This document shows, one piece after another, positions 7,653 through 18,100 of a stretch of 60,300 bases of DNA. The DNA comes from an uncultured Bacteroidales bacterium (GTDB lineage: Bacteria; Bacteroidota; Bacteroidia; Bacteroidales; Paludibacteraceae). Positions within the stretch are counted from its first letter, which is position 1; every line of letters begins with the position of its first letter. The position numbers were made by a program, and so were the translations under genes. Location: contig CADBYS010000014.1 in the NCBI GenBank assembly GCA_902798965.1, forward strand, positions 13,813 to 74,112, written 5' to 3'. Under the pieces are notes generated by a model. The model saw only the letters and a program-made list of their open reading frames with translations. It ran no database searches and was not told the DNA's origin.

Positions 7653-9842
7653 CATCTACACACCCGCATCAGCCAATCTTGGCTGATCTTAACGAGCGTC
7701 ATCACGCTCACCGCTCTGCCGCTTGCGGCACAGTCTTCACACGACACCCTGACCATCTACATGAATCCGCTTGAGGATATAGTGGTCAGCGCCCCCGTCA
7801 CACAAGCCTCTATCAGTCATCAGGAGCTCGGGCACACACAGCTCAATCAGGATAATGCAGGTCAGAACCTGCCCTATCTGCTGCAAAGCACGCCTTCGAT
7901 GGTCGTCACCTCTGACGACGGTCTGGGTATAGGTTACACCTACTTTCACATCCGCGGCACAGACCAGACGCGCATCAACGTCACCATGAACGACGTGCCG
8001 CTCAACGACCAGGAGAGCCAGTCGCTCTTTTGGGTTAACCTCACCGATATGTCCAGCGGCATCAACAGCCTGCAGGTGCAACGCGGCGTAGGCACGAGCG
8101 CCAACGGCGGTAGCAGCTTTGGCGCATCGGTGAACATCCGCACCGGCAGTGGCAATCTGCCCGACCGGCAACGTACACCTTGGACTAAGGGCAATCGCCC
8201 TGTACAGGCGGAAATAGATTTCAACGGAGGTATGTACAACACCTTCCGTGAAATGGTGAAAGCTGACGTCTATCTGGGCGACGCGACTGCAGAGAGCGGC
8301 GCATGGCACATAAGCGGGCGTTTCTCAAAGGTCAACTCTGACGGCTACATTGAGCGCGCCTTCTCCGACCTGCTCAGTTACCAGGGTGAGATAGGCTGGC
8401 AGAACAACAAGAGCGCCGTAAGACTCCAAGCCTTTGGCGGCAAAGAGCGCACCTACATGGCGTGGTACGGCATTGATGCCGCTACCCTGGCTACCAACCG
8501 GCGGTACAATCCCGCAGGTGAATATATCGATGCCGACGGCAACCTCGCCTACTACGACAACCAGACTGACAACTACCAACAGCACCACGTCCACCTGCAC
8601 ATCGGTCACCGCTTCAACAACAACTGGTCGCTCTCTGCCACCGGACATTACACCTACGGCACAGGATACTTCGAGATGTACGACCAGTGGCTCATGGGCG
8701 GCATCGTGCAGCGGGGGCTGCGTAACCATTTCTACGGAGGTATATTGAGCACCAAGTTCATTGACGAGCATGTCGATCTGCAGATGGGCATCGCCCTCAA
8801 CAACTACCAAGGCCAGCAGTACGGCACGATTGATACGCTGTTCACAGGGCAGCATTTCGACAACTACATGCTCGGCTACGGCAACAAAGTGGACGGCAGC
8901 GTATATGCCAAATCCAACTGGCACCTTATCCATCGCGCGCGGGAGCGCCTGTCGCTGTACTGCGACCTGCAGTACCGTATGGTCGATTACCGCATCTGGG
9001 GCGATAATGAGGAGGCAACTATGCCTGGTGCGCCCGTAGCCGCCAATTGGCACTACACCTGGCATTTCTTTAACCCCAAGGCAGGCATCACCTACGACAA
9101 CCACGGCCACCGCCTATCGGCCACCTTTGCTCTCGCACACCGCGAACCAACCCGTAACAACTTTGTCACCAACATCGCCGACGATGACCCGCAACCCGAG
9201 AAGATGCAAGACTACGAGTTAGGCTACACCTACTCATCTCCGGGTATCTTCAGCAGCGGCTACACCCTACCTTGGACTGCCGGCGTGAACCTGTATGTGA
9301 TGAATTACGACAACCAACTCATCACCACGGGCGACATAACCAGCGTCGGCTATCTGATTACTACCAATGTCAAGCGTTCGTACCGCGCCGGCATCGAGCT
9401 GCAGTTGGCTGCCGAGTGGACAAAGTGGCTGGACTGGCACGCCAACCTCACCTGGAGCCGCAACCGCTGGCTTGACAAGAGTGTCTGGCGCACTATCTCC
9501 TTCGCGCCGGATTGGACGATGAGCAACAGCCTCGTCTTCCACGTAGCCGGCTTCAGCGCCGATGTGCAGACACAAGTGGTCAGCAGTCAGTACCTAAGCA
9601 ACACCGAGGACGCCACTGCTATGCTCAAGCCCTACACCGTCACGAACCTGCAACTGCGCTACCGCCTGCCTCTCCACCTGTCGCGCCACGCCGATTACCT
9701 GCCTGACTGCACGCTCAAGTGCTCGGTCAACAACCTGTTCAACACCGACTACATCAGCAACGGTGGCACCGACGGCACGTATGTGTGGTTCTTCCCGCAA
9801 GCAGGCATCAATGTGCACGCGGGATTTACGGTATTATTCTAA
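7647..9842 (+). CDS. TonB-dependent outer-membrane receptor, probable thiamine importer
   Basis: A 731-residue outer-membrane receptor. The ATG at 7647 follows the riboswitch and precedes a signal peptide ending LPLAAQS. An earlier in-frame ATG at 7632 lies inside the aptamer and is unlikely. The plug domain spans about residues 40-165 (YFHIRGTDQTRINVTMNDVP, NGGSSFGASVNIRTG), followed by a 22-strand-type barrel ending in Phe (VHAGFTVLF). There is no N-terminal carboxypeptidase-regulatory domain as in SusC proteins. Control by a TPP aptamer indicates thiamine, its phosphates or a precursor as substrate. The gene is monocistronic, closed by a terminator. Confidence 0.9.
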   Translation: MKHLHTRISQSWLILTSVITLTALPLAAQSSHDTLTIYMNPLEDIVVSAPVTQASISHQELGHTQLNQDNAGQNLPYLLQSTPSMVVTSDDGLGIGYTYFHIRGTDQTRINVTMNDVPLNDQESQSLFWVNLTDMSSGINSLQVQRGVGTSANGGSSFGASVNIRTGSGNLPDRQRTPWTKGNRPVQAEIDFNGGMYNTFREMVKADVYLGDATAESGAWHISGRFSKVNSDGYIERAFSDLLSYQGEIGWQNNKSAVRLQAFGGKERTYMAWYGIDAATLATNRRYNPAGEYIDADGNLAYYDNQTDNYQQHHVHLHIGHRFNNNWSLSATGHYTYGTGYFEMYDQWLMGGIVQRGLRNHFYGGILSTKFIDEHVDLQMGIALNNYQGQQYGTIDTLFTGQHFDNYMLGYGNKVDGSVYAKSNWHLIHRARERLSLYCDLQYRMVDYRIWGDNEEATMPGAPVAANWHYTWHFFNPKAGITYDNHGHRLSATFALAHREPTRNNFVTNIADDDPQPEKMQDYELGYTYSSPGIFSSGYTLPWTAGVNLYVMNYDNQLITTGDITSVGYLITTNVKRSYRAGIELQLAAEWTKWLDWHANLTWSRNRWLDKSVWRTISFAPDWTMSNSLVFHVAGFSADVQTQVVSSQYLSNTEDATAMLKPYTVTNLQLRYRLPLHLSRHADYLPDCTLKCSVNNLFNTDYISNGGTDGTYVWFFPQAGINVHAGFTVLF

Positions 9843-9848
9843 CAGAAA

Positions 9849-9870
9849 GGAGCGCCAATCTTGGCGCTCC
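9849..9870. terminator. Bidirectional terminator between the TonB receptor and cysS
   Basis: GGAGCGCC (9849-9856) and GGCGCTCC (9863-9870) with loop AATCTT. The stem arms are identical to the terminator at 6450-6471, but the flanking T/A runs are shorter. Confidence 0.85.
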
Positions 9871-9892
9871 CTCTGTATATGTCAGGCTTTGC

Positions 9893-11407
9893 TTACAACG
9901 ACCATTCAAAGCCGTCCTTCGTATCCTTGATCTTGAACCCGAGATCGGTCAGCGAGTTGCGGATCTTGTCGGATGTTGTCCAATCCTTGTTGCGCTTGGC
10001 ATCCAGGCGGATGTTCAGCAGCAGATCCACAGCACCGCTATACGCAGCTGCATTGCCGTTATCCACAGCGCCGTTGTCTGCCAACTGCAGGCCTAAGATA
10101 TCGATAGCGTAGGTCTTCCATACGGCTTTCAGTTCATCCAGGTCGGCTGCGCTGATGGTTGCCTTGCCGTCGGCTATGCTGTTGATAGCCTTCGATGCAT
10201 CGAACAGATTGGAGATGACGATAGGCGTATTCAGGTCGTCGTCCATTGCCTCTTGGCAGCGGGCACGTAGCCCGTCAACAGAAGCCTTCACCTCTTCGCT
10301 CGTAGCCGCAGCAGCTGCCAACTTCTGCAAGCGCTGATATGCCTCTTGCATGCGTTGGAATCCCTTCTCGGCTGCCTCCAGCGCCTCCGAAGAGAAATCG
10401 ACCGTCGAGCGGTAATGCGCCATGAGGATAAAGAAACGGATAGTCATCGGGCTGAACGGCTTGCTCAGCAGCGGGTGCTCACCTGTAAAGAACTGACGCA
10501 AGGTAATGAAGTTATTGTAACTCTTACCCATCTTCTTGCCGGCGATGGTGATCATGTTGTTGTGCAGCCAGTAGTGCACAGTATCATGCCCCAGCGCAGC
10601 GCACGACTGAGCGATCTCCGCCTCATGGTGCGGGAACATCAGATCCATTCCGCCACCGTGGATGTCGAACTCCGCACCCAGGTACTTCGTACCCATAGCC
10701 GAGCACTCCATATGCCAGCCGGGGAAGCCTTCGCTCTTGAGCACCTTCTGTTCGCCGTTCTCCATGTAGCGGAACTCAGCCGGCCAATGCATGATATGCT
10801 CCGGCGCAGCTTTCTTCCACAAGGCGAAGTCAAATGAATGACGCTTCTCGTCCTGACCATCCAACTCGCGGGTGTCAGTCACGATATCTTCCAGGTTACG
10901 TCCGCTCAGCTTGCCGTACGGGAAGTCCTTGGCATAGCGCTCCACGTCCATATAGATGCTGCCGTTCGACTCATAGGCATAGCCCTTGTCCAGGATCTTC
11001 TGCACAAACGCTATCTGCTCGATGATATGTCCCGAAGCGTGCGGCTCGATCGATGGCGGCAATACATTCAGCGCTTCCATATCGTGATGATAGCGGTTGG
11101 TGAAGTACTGCACCACCTCCATCGGCTCCAGCTGCTCCAGACGCGCCTTCTTGGCTATCTTGTCCTCGCCCTCGTCAGCATCATGCTCCAGGTGACCAAC
11201 ATCGGTGATGTTACGCACATAACGCACCTTATAGCCAAGGCTCATCAGGTAACGGTACAGGATATCGAACGTGATAGCAGGGCGAGCATGACCCAGATGG
11301 GCATCGCCGTACACGGTGGGTCCGCATACGTACATGCCTACATGTCCCTCGTGCAAAGGACGGAACGGCTGCTTCGCGCGCGCAAGCGTATTATAGAGGT
11401 ATAGCAT
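9893..11407 (-). CDS. cysS: Cysteinyl-tRNA synthetase
   Basis: A 504-residue class I synthetase that charges tRNA-Cys, of typical length. Family signatures are [17 protein letters not shown] (Zn-ligand Cys and HIGH motif), [13 protein letters not shown] with the second metal Cys, [18 protein letters not shown], and KMGKS (KMSKS motif). The helical DALR-type anticodon domain fills the C-terminal third. It is the last gene of the yhcH-glgB-nagB-cysS run on the minus strand. A tRNA-Cys gene lies in the same window at 31576-31646. Confidence 0.97.
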   Translation of the reverse strand: MLYLYNTLARAKQPFRPLHEGHVGMYVCGPTVYGDAHLGHARPAITFDILYRYLMSLGYKVRYVRNITDVGHLEHDADEGEDKIAKKARLEQLEPMEVVQYFTNRYHHDMEALNVLPPSIEPHASGHIIEQIAFVQKILDKGYAYESNGSIYMDVERYAKDFPYGKLSGRNLEDIVTDTRELDGQDEKRHSFDFALWKKAAPEHIMHWPAEFRYMENGEQKVLKSEGFPGWHMECSAMGTKYLGAEFDIHGGGMDLMFPHHEAEIAQSCAALGHDTVHYWLHNNMITIAGKKMGKSYNNFITLRQFFTGEHPLLSKPFSPMTIRFFILMAHYRSTVDFSSEALEAAEKGFQRMQEAYQRLQKLAAAAATSEEVKASVDGLRARCQEAMDDDLNTPIVISNLFDASKAINSIADGKATISAADLDELKAVWKTYAIDILGLQLADNGAVDNGNAAAYSGAVDLLLNIRLDAKRNKDWTTSDKIRNSLTDLGFKIKDTKDGFEWSL

Positions 11408-11439
11408 AATCTTTAGTCGAAAGACCGTTTGCTTCGATC

Positions 11440-11526
11440 ACTCAAAGACAAAAGCCTAATTACTCTTTGAGCGTGAGCGGTCTTTTAGTGAAACGGTCTT
11501 TTGTCTTTGAGCCGCAAAGCGGCGGT
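11440..11526. repeat. Gap with GTCTTTT-type heptads and the AGCGG-GGTCT element
   Basis: The cysS-nagB gap contains CAAAGACAAAAG, CTCTTTGAGCG, GGTCTTTTAGTG, GGTCTTTTGTCTTTGAG and a final AAGCGGCGGTCT. It is a degraded form of the heptad and AGACCGC element seen at 12323-12390, 33450-33498 and 52735-52858. Confidence 0.5.
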
Positions 11527-12321
11527 CTATAAAATGTTATTCTTCTCGATGTCGAGGAAATACTTGTACGTATCCACCTTCAGTTCGCCGCAAGCCAGTT
11601 CGTCGCAAACGATGATGCCGTGCTGATGCATCTGCAGGGCACTGATCGTCCACATGTGCGATACACCACCCTCTACGGCGTGTTGCAAAGCGCGGGCTTT
11701 GTTGTGACCATTCACGAGGATCAGTACCTCCTTGGCATCCATAACCGTACCTACACCTACCGTCAGGGCAGTCTTCGGCACGAGGTTGATGTCGTTGTTA
11801 AAGAAACGGCTGTTGGCAATGATCGTGTCTGTCGTCAGCTCTTTCTTACGCGTACGCGATGTGAGCGACGAGCCCGGCTCATTGAAGGCGATATGACCAT
11901 CCGGGCCAATACCTCCCAAGAACAGATGGATACCACCGTAGTTCTTGATCTTGGCCTCGTAACGTGCGCACTCTGCCTCCAGATCAGCAGCATTGCCGTT
12001 CAGTATATTCACGTTCTCCTTGCGGATATCGATGTGCGAGAAGAAGTTATTCCACATGAACGAGTGATAGCTCTCAGGATGCTCCTCGGGCAATCCTACA
12101 TACTCATCCATATTGAACGTAACAACATTGCGGAACGATACCTTGCCTTCCTTGTTCAGCTCTATCAACTTGCGGTACATTCCCAGCGGCGACGAACCGG
12201 TAGGCAGACCCAACACAAACGGATTGCTCTCCTTCGGTGCAAACTCGTTTATTCGCTTGGCAACATAATTTGCTGCCCACTCCGACATCAAGTCGTAATT
12301 CTTTTCAATAATCAGTCTCAT
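11527..12321 (-). CDS. nagB: Glucosamine-6-phosphate deaminase
   Basis: A 264-residue cytoplasmic enzyme that converts glucosamine 6-phosphate to fructose 6-phosphate and ammonia. The start is set at the MRLIIEK methionine (12321). The frame runs 8 codons further, but those lie in repeat-like sequence and are not conserved. Seen are [15 protein letters not shown] (phosphate loop), [20 protein letters not shown] with the catalytic Asp, [17 protein letters not shown] with the ring-opening His, and the [15 protein letters not shown] segment. It sits between glgB and cysS and links amino-sugar breakdown to central carbon. Confidence 0.96.
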   Translation of the reverse strand: MRLIIEKNYDLMSEWAANYVAKRINEFAPKESNPFVLGLPTGSSPLGMYRKLIELNKEGKVSFRNVVTFNMDEYVGLPEEHPESYHSFMWNNFFSHIDIRKENVNILNGNAADLEAECARYEAKIKNYGGIHLFLGGIGPDGHIAFNEPGSSLTSRTRKKELTTDTIIANSRFFNNDINLVPKTALTVGVGTVMDAKEVLILVNGHNKARALQHAVEGGVSHMWTISALQMHQHGIIVCDELACGELKVDTYKYFLDIEKNNIL

Positions 12322-12322
12322 C

Positions 12323-12390
12323 TTCTTTTGTCTTTGAGCAGCCAATTGGCTGCGGTCTTTTGTCTTTTGTCTTTTGTCTTTCAGCGAAGC
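12323..12390. repeat. GTCTTTT heptad array plus hairpin and AGCGAAGCGGTCT element
   Basis: Three GTCTTTT units and one GTCTTTC unit run at 12355-12382. They are preceded by the perfect hairpin GCAGCC-AATT-GGCTGC region and followed by CAGCGAAGCGGTCT. The array fills the nagB-glgB gap. Related copies lie at 23250-23304, 33450-33498 and 52735-52858. Confidence 0.8.
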
Positions 12391-12396
12391 GGTCTA

Positions 12397-14406
12397 TTAA
12401 TCCACCTTCTTGAGAACAATAGCGCTACGTGCAGGCAGATACAGCTTCAGCCAGCCTTTCTTATCCCGTGCATACTCGCGATCAGGTAAGGTGAAGTGAT
12501 CCACCGTATCATCGGTCTGCTCAAAGCCGGCAAACTGACGTGCATCGGTGTTCAGCACTACCTGATACTTACCTTCCGGAGCCAGGAATCCGTAATCGGG
12601 GAACGACTTGGTGCCATTCCAGTTGAATACGAATACGTAGTTGCCACGCATGTAGGCAACAACCTGGTCACCTTCCTTATCCCACAAGTTGATGATAGGC
12701 GTCTGAGCCGTGATGCCGGACTTGCGCAGCAAGTGAATCATAGCCTCGTCGAAGCGGTTGAGGTCAGCAAAGTAGAAGTTCGGGTTGTCCACCAGCGACC
12801 ACTGACGACGGGCATACTGATAACTCCAGCCGTTGCCCTGACGCGGGAAGTCGATCCATTCCGGATGACCGAACTCATTACCCATGAAGTTCAGGTAACC
12901 GCCGTTGATGGTCGATGCCGTAATCAGGCGGATCATCTTGTGCAATGCTATACCGCGGTCAACCATATACGTTGAGTGACCATGCTCAAAGTGCCAGTAC
13001 ATGTCAGCATCTACCAGGCGGAAGATGATTGTCTTGTCACCCACCAGCGCCTGATCATGACTCTCGGCGTACGAGATAGTCTTCTCGTGCTGACGACGGT
13101 TGGTCATCTCGTACAATATATGTCCTGCCTTCCAATCCTCGTCGCGGAACTCCTTGATGTACTTGATCCAGAAATCAGGTATACCCATAGCCAGACGATA
13201 GTCGAAGCCCATACCTCCATCTGCTATCGGAGCGGCAATGCCAGGCATGCCGGACATATCCTCTGCAATGGTGATGGCATGTTTCTTCACCTCGTGAATC
13301 AACTTGTTGGCCAAGGTCAGATAGCATATAGCATCGCCGTCCTCATTGCCGTTGAAGTACGACTGATAGCCGTTGAAGTCCTCGCCCAAACCGTGGCTGA
13401 GATACATCATCGAGGTCACACCGTCGAAGCGGAATCCGTCGAAGTCATACTCCTCGAGCCAGTACTTGCAGTTCGAGAGCAGGAAGTGCAGTACTTCGTT
13501 CTTACCGTAGTTGAAGCACAAGCTGTCCCATGCCGGGTGCTCACGACGAGCGCCGTCGTGGAAATACTGATACGGTGTACCGTCGAAGTTACCGAGGCCT
13601 TCCAGCTCGTTCTTTACGGCATGCGAGTGAACGATATCCATGATTACTGCCAAACCCTTGTCGTGAGCAGCCTTGATCAATGCCTTCAGTTCCTCGGGGG
13701 TACCGAAGCGCGACGACGGAGCAAAGAAGTTCGATACATGGTATCCGAACGATCCGTAATACGGATGCTCCTGAATGGCCATGATCTGAATACAGTTGTA
13801 GCCTAACTTCACGATACGCGGCAACACATTCTCGCGGAACTCATTGTACGTACCTACACGCTGCTCCTCGGTAGCCATACCTATATGGCACTCGTAGATA
13901 TACAGCGGCTGATCGGGCTTCCATCCTTTCGGGCCTTTGCGCTTGCCCATATCAAACTCCTTCTCCGGAGCCCATACCTGAGCCGAGAAGATCTTCGTCT
14001 GCTCATCTTGCACTACACGACGTGCATACGACGGGATACGCTCACCATAGCCGCCCATCCATTCTACCAGCAACTTGTAGTGGTCGCCGTGATGCATCTG
14101 CTCCTCGGTAAAGTAACCTTCCCATACGCCGTTACCTACCGGGTACATGCGATATGCCTCATCCTTGCGCCAATTGTTGAAGTCGCCCTTGATGTACATC
14201 GCGGTTGCATTAGGTGCCCACTCACGGAACACCCAACCGGGATTAAGATGATGAAGTCCGAAATATAAATATCCGTCAGCCCAGCGGCAGATACGGCGTT
14301 TACCGCCTGTCAGTTCCTTCTCTTTGCGAGCAACATAATCAAGGCGTGATTGCAGGGCTTGCTCATATGGCTGCAAGCCCGGTTCGTTTTGTACGATCTG
14401 TAGCAT
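12397..14406 (-). CDS. glgB: 1,4-alpha-glucan branching enzyme
   Basis: A 669-residue GH13 enzyme that forms alpha-1,6 branches in glycogen. An N-terminal CBM48-like module (residues 55-160, GWVFREWAPNATAMYIKGDF) is followed by the TIM barrel with GH13 regions MDIVHSH, DGFRFDGVTSM (nucleophile Asp), ITIAEDMSG (acid/base Glu) and SYAESHDQ. A C-terminal beta domain closes it. The length and the branching-type motifs resemble the eukaryote-like GlgB common in Bacteroidales. The downstream gap to nagB holds heptad repeats, and the upstream neighbour yhcH is 15 bases away. Confidence 0.95.
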   Translation of the reverse strand: MLQIVQNEPGLQPYEQALQSRLDYVARKEKELTGGKRRICRWADGYLYFGLHHLNPGWVFREWAPNATAMYIKGDFNNWRKDEAYRMYPVGNGVWEGYFTEEQMHHGDHYKLLVEWMGGYGERIPSYARRVVQDEQTKIFSAQVWAPEKEFDMGKRKGPKGWKPDQPLYIYECHIGMATEEQRVGTYNEFRENVLPRIVKLGYNCIQIMAIQEHPYYGSFGYHVSNFFAPSSRFGTPEELKALIKAAHDKGLAVIMDIVHSHAVKNELEGLGNFDGTPYQYFHDGARREHPAWDSLCFNYGKNEVLHFLLSNCKYWLEEYDFDGFRFDGVTSMMYLSHGLGEDFNGYQSYFNGNEDGDAICYLTLANKLIHEVKKHAITIAEDMSGMPGIAAPIADGGMGFDYRLAMGIPDFWIKYIKEFRDEDWKAGHILYEMTNRRQHEKTISYAESHDQALVGDKTIIFRLVDADMYWHFEHGHSTYMVDRGIALHKMIRLITASTINGGYLNFMGNEFGHPEWIDFPRQGNGWSYQYARRQWSLVDNPNFYFADLNRFDEAMIHLLRKSGITAQTPIINLWDKEGDQVVAYMRGNYVFVFNWNGTKSFPDYGFLAPEGKYQVVLNTDARQFAGFEQTDDTVDHFTLPDREYARDKKGWLKLYLPARSAIVLKKVD

Positions 14407-14421
14407 AGTTAATTGATAGAT

Positions 14422-14871
14422 TTATTCAACTTTAGCTTTTACTATTATCTTACGGAAAGCCGACGAAGCTATGCCTGCTGCATGAGCATCCGTCGGGAAA
14501 AAGACAGCAAAGTAACCACGGGGCACACTGAAGCGAGCTGCCGGCTTGTCGCCGTAAATCTCCATATCCTTACCCTCGTCGTACTCTTTTATTACGTTCT
14601 GGCAATCCTCCAGCGAGCTCCAGAACATCGTTTCGGTGGCCGTCAGAGGTATCTGGATATCAATGTAATCCTTGTGAGCCTCTAACTTGCAGTCTTTCTC
14701 GTCTTTTGCTGCTTGGTCGCAGATGTTAACAATCAGATCCTGGCCATCCAACTTAATCTTGCAGGCAGGCAATTCCTCCAAATCATTGTTGTTAAAGAAG
14801 TGCATGAACTGCTCAAAACCGGGTACACAGCCAAAGTACCAATCGGCATTTTCTAATTTGTCAAGTATCAT
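14422..14871 (-). CDS. YhcH/YjgK/YiaL family protein
   Basis: A 149-residue protein of the DUF386 family, a cupin-like beta-barrel. Members act on sugars, for example as a sialic-acid anomerase or as the small subunit of an evolved beta-galactosidase. The start is the ATG at 14871 (MILDKLENADWYFG), which lies about 60 bases after a good promoter. The reading frame upstream crosses that promoter. Seen are AHKDYIDIQIPLTATETM and FAVFFPTDAHAAGI, with conserved Asp, Glu and His positions of the metal site. It heads an operon with glgB, nagB and cysS. The true substrate here is not known. Confidence 0.9.
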   Translation of the reverse strand: MILDKLENADWYFGCVPGFEQFMHFFNNNDLEELPACKIKLDGQDLIVNICDQAAKDEKDCKLEAHKDYIDIQIPLTATETMFWSSLEDCQNVIKEYDEGKDMEIYGDKPAARFSVPRGYFAVFFPTDAHAAGIASSAFRKIIVKAKVE

Positions 14872-14934
14872 AGTGTTGTTTGAATAATCTATCGTTTGGT
14901 GCCCGAAATACGTCTTGACTATATTTCGAACGTA

Positions 14935-14966
14935 CAAAATTACGAAATAAAATGTGAATTTCCAAA
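14935..14966 (-). promoter_or_regulatory. Promoter of the yhcH-glgB-nagB-cysS operon
   Basis: Minus-strand TTTG (complement of 14963-14966), 20 bases, TAATTTTG (complement of 14935-14942). Confidence 0.82.
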
Positions 14967-15134
14967 TTTTCGATACCTTTCGAATCAATTTCTTCCTTTT
15001 TGAGACAATATTGGCAAACGTAGCAGTCAAAACCCCTAATCATCGCCCGAAATACGCAACACGAGCACCCCGCAAAAGGGTGCCCGTGAAGCATGTTCCG
15101 TCAGGAAGTGTTCCTGTCGGTATTTACAGTTCGT

Positions 15135-18100
15135 TTAGCGCAGAACCTTCATCGTCTTACCATCCGGCATGCGAACCAGATACGTACCTGCCGGCATAGC
15201 TTCAAGCGATATATCCGCATTACCTGCAGCTACTCTTTGTCCGTTGGCGGAATAAACCTCCAGCGGCAAATTCTGGCTGTTCCATACCATATACTCGCTG
15301 TACGATACGCCGTTTACTGCTATTTGGTAGATGCCGTCCGTCATGGTTACCTCCACCGCGCAGGTAGCTGTAAACGAGCCGTCAACAGTGGTTGCCGTAA
15401 TATCTGCCTTGCCAACAGCAACCGCCGTTACCAAGCCTTCAGCAACAGTCGCCACAGCCTCGTTCGACGAAGCCCATGTTACGCTCTTGTCGGTTGCGTC
15501 CTCAGGAGCCACGGTAACTACGAGTTGTGCGGTCAGTTTGTCTGTCTCGCGCAAGTCGAAGAGCAAGGTAACCTGATCCAGCGTTACGCCCGTTACATGC
15601 ACAACAGGTTTGCTTACTATCACGACACATGTATCCGCCAGGTTACCGTCCACGGTAGTTACTACGATTGCCGTCGTTCCTTCTGCCACAGCCGTTACCA
15701 CACCGTCTGCTACAGTGGCGATGGTCTCGCTGAGCGAACTCCAAACAACGTCTTTGTTCGTAGCATCAGCCGGCAATACGGTAGCCACAAGCGTAGCCGT
15801 CTCACCTTCAACCAATTCGAGCTCTGCCTTGTCAAGTGCAACACTCGTCACGGATACAACTATCGGCTTCACTTCTACGGTGCAGGTAGCGGTGAACGCG
15901 CCATCCTCAGTCGTTACGGTGATGGTAGCCGTACCAACAGCTATTGCGCTTACTACACCATCGGCAACCGTCACTATAGTCGAATCCGAAGTGCTCCAGG
16001 TTACGTTCTTGTTCTCAGCATCTTCAGGCAGAACAGTAGCCACGAGCGTAAGTTGCGAACCTACCTGCATCTCCTCGGCAGTCTTATCCAGTTCAACGCC
16101 CGTTACTGCTATCACTTCCTCTTCGCCCTTGATGATGCGCATACTCTTGCGGGCAGGGGTCATCACCACATTGCCATCGTGCGGCATTGCGAAGATATAC
16201 AATCCTGACTCACCCGAGCAAACGAGGTTGCCGGCATAGTCGAAGTTCATCTGACGGATAGTCTGTATGCCGTGCTCGTACTCGTAACGTAAGTTCAATA
16301 CCGGCTTGTCGCCTTCCCAGGTGATGTCGAATACGTAGAACTGCTTCTTTCCACCCTGCAATACCAGCACTTTCTCGTCGGCACTGATAGCATAACCGCC
16401 ACCGTCCGAACCGTCGATTATATCCTTGTACGGATCATAGCAGCTGGCCATCTGCATCGTTCCGGCATAATCCATAAACAGCAGCGAAGGAGCAGCCGTA
16501 TTGTTGTTACCGGATGTGCGGTGTTGGCTGACAAATATGCCGTGTGAAGTTCCGACAGGTGTACCTTCGGTATTAGCCTGCATCGTCAACGTGATAGTAG
16601 CACTCGGTGCCACGCCCCACGAATGAGCAAGCGAACCGTCAGCTTGTCCTATATTGTAAATAGCCAAACCGTTGGCAGGCAACGAACCGGAAGCATCCTC
16701 GTTATAGACAATCAGTTTCGTATCTTCTCCTGTTCCGAAGACGTTAACGCCCGGAGTTGAACTACCTACGGCTACACCGTTGTTCGTGAATACACCCGCG
16801 CCATTGCGTGTGCCCTCAAAGAACTGCGTGAACGTACCTTCCAGACTGTCAGGATTGATCACATATACACCCGAATAGCCATCCGCCCAGTCAGCTTGAT
16901 ATACATAGCCGTCAGGAGCTACGCTCAAGCGGGTCGGGTTACCGAACTCGCAACCGCCCTTCAGCAGATTCTCCGTAACGAGCGTGTAATCCTGGTTATA
17001 TGCATACAAGCCGTTTTGCGGTCTTAACGATGATGTCGACGAACCCGAACGACGCATGATATAGATACGGCCGAAGTACTTCGATTCCGGACTCTTGTCA
17101 ACAGCGTTGAATACGCGCGTTGTTGAAGCGTTAAGCATCGAGTTGTCGCTGAAGATCTGTCCCCAGGTAGCCACATTATCACCTTCTACCTCAACGCCCC
17201 ACGTATAAACGGCGCCATTCTGTCCGGGCAGGTCATTCACGCTAAGCTCCAATGTACCTACTGTTCCGTTCATCACTGCCGGATAGCGGCTAACCTCTTC
17301 GCCATCAGCGTTGAACAGCACGACATCAGCCCTATTCACTTCTACATTCGTCTTGAACACGAAGACGTAAACCTCTGCATAGTTGCAATCAAGGCAAGTA
17401 GGAATCAACGCATTCGATACCAGGTCGTATGCATATACGCCTACAGCCTGCGGTTGCTCCACGCTTGCGGTAGTGAAGCGGCTCAAGGAGTCGTTGCGCA
17501 GCAGATACAAGGTGATATCTGTGCCGCGAACCAGACCTGCAGTAGCCTCAAAGTCCACATCCATAGTATCCAGCTCAGCGTTCGTCAAGTTGATCACCTT
17601 CGCCTGGTCAACACCCTCGGTGATATCCAGCAATGCTATGCCTGTGTTCTCACCCAAAGTGTTCAACGGCATAGTCATCAGTTGATGCTTGGCGTACTTG
17701 AAGAAGTTAACACCTTTCACACCCATGTATGCATCCGCCATGCGTGTGATGGATTTCGGTGCAACTGCAGTAGTCGTTGTGAACTCGCACTCCATCGGAG
17801 CAATATTCGATGCTGTCATTATCACCTTGTCATCGCCACGCGGCGAGATGGTGAACTGTATGTCATGACCCATCTCCGAGAGTTTGTGCGTAGCATCCTG
17901 GTTGCGGAATGCACCGGCATATGCGCCCGCTGCTATCGAGTAGCATATATAACGTACGGCATGTGCGTCCGAACCTGTCGTATAAGCTGTGAAATACAAC
18001 GATCCCTCTTCCAGTGTTCCGGCATACGCCATCGTCGAACCGGAGATAGCGTTATAGTAATTACCGGCCGTTTCGGCAGAAGTGTTGTTAAGCCAAACAG

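Noticed and set aside
11408-11526. Considering the cysS-nagB gap as a CRISPR-like or phase-variation locus
   Set aside because: Units are 7 bases and degenerate, with no spacers, inverted recombination sites or cas genes.
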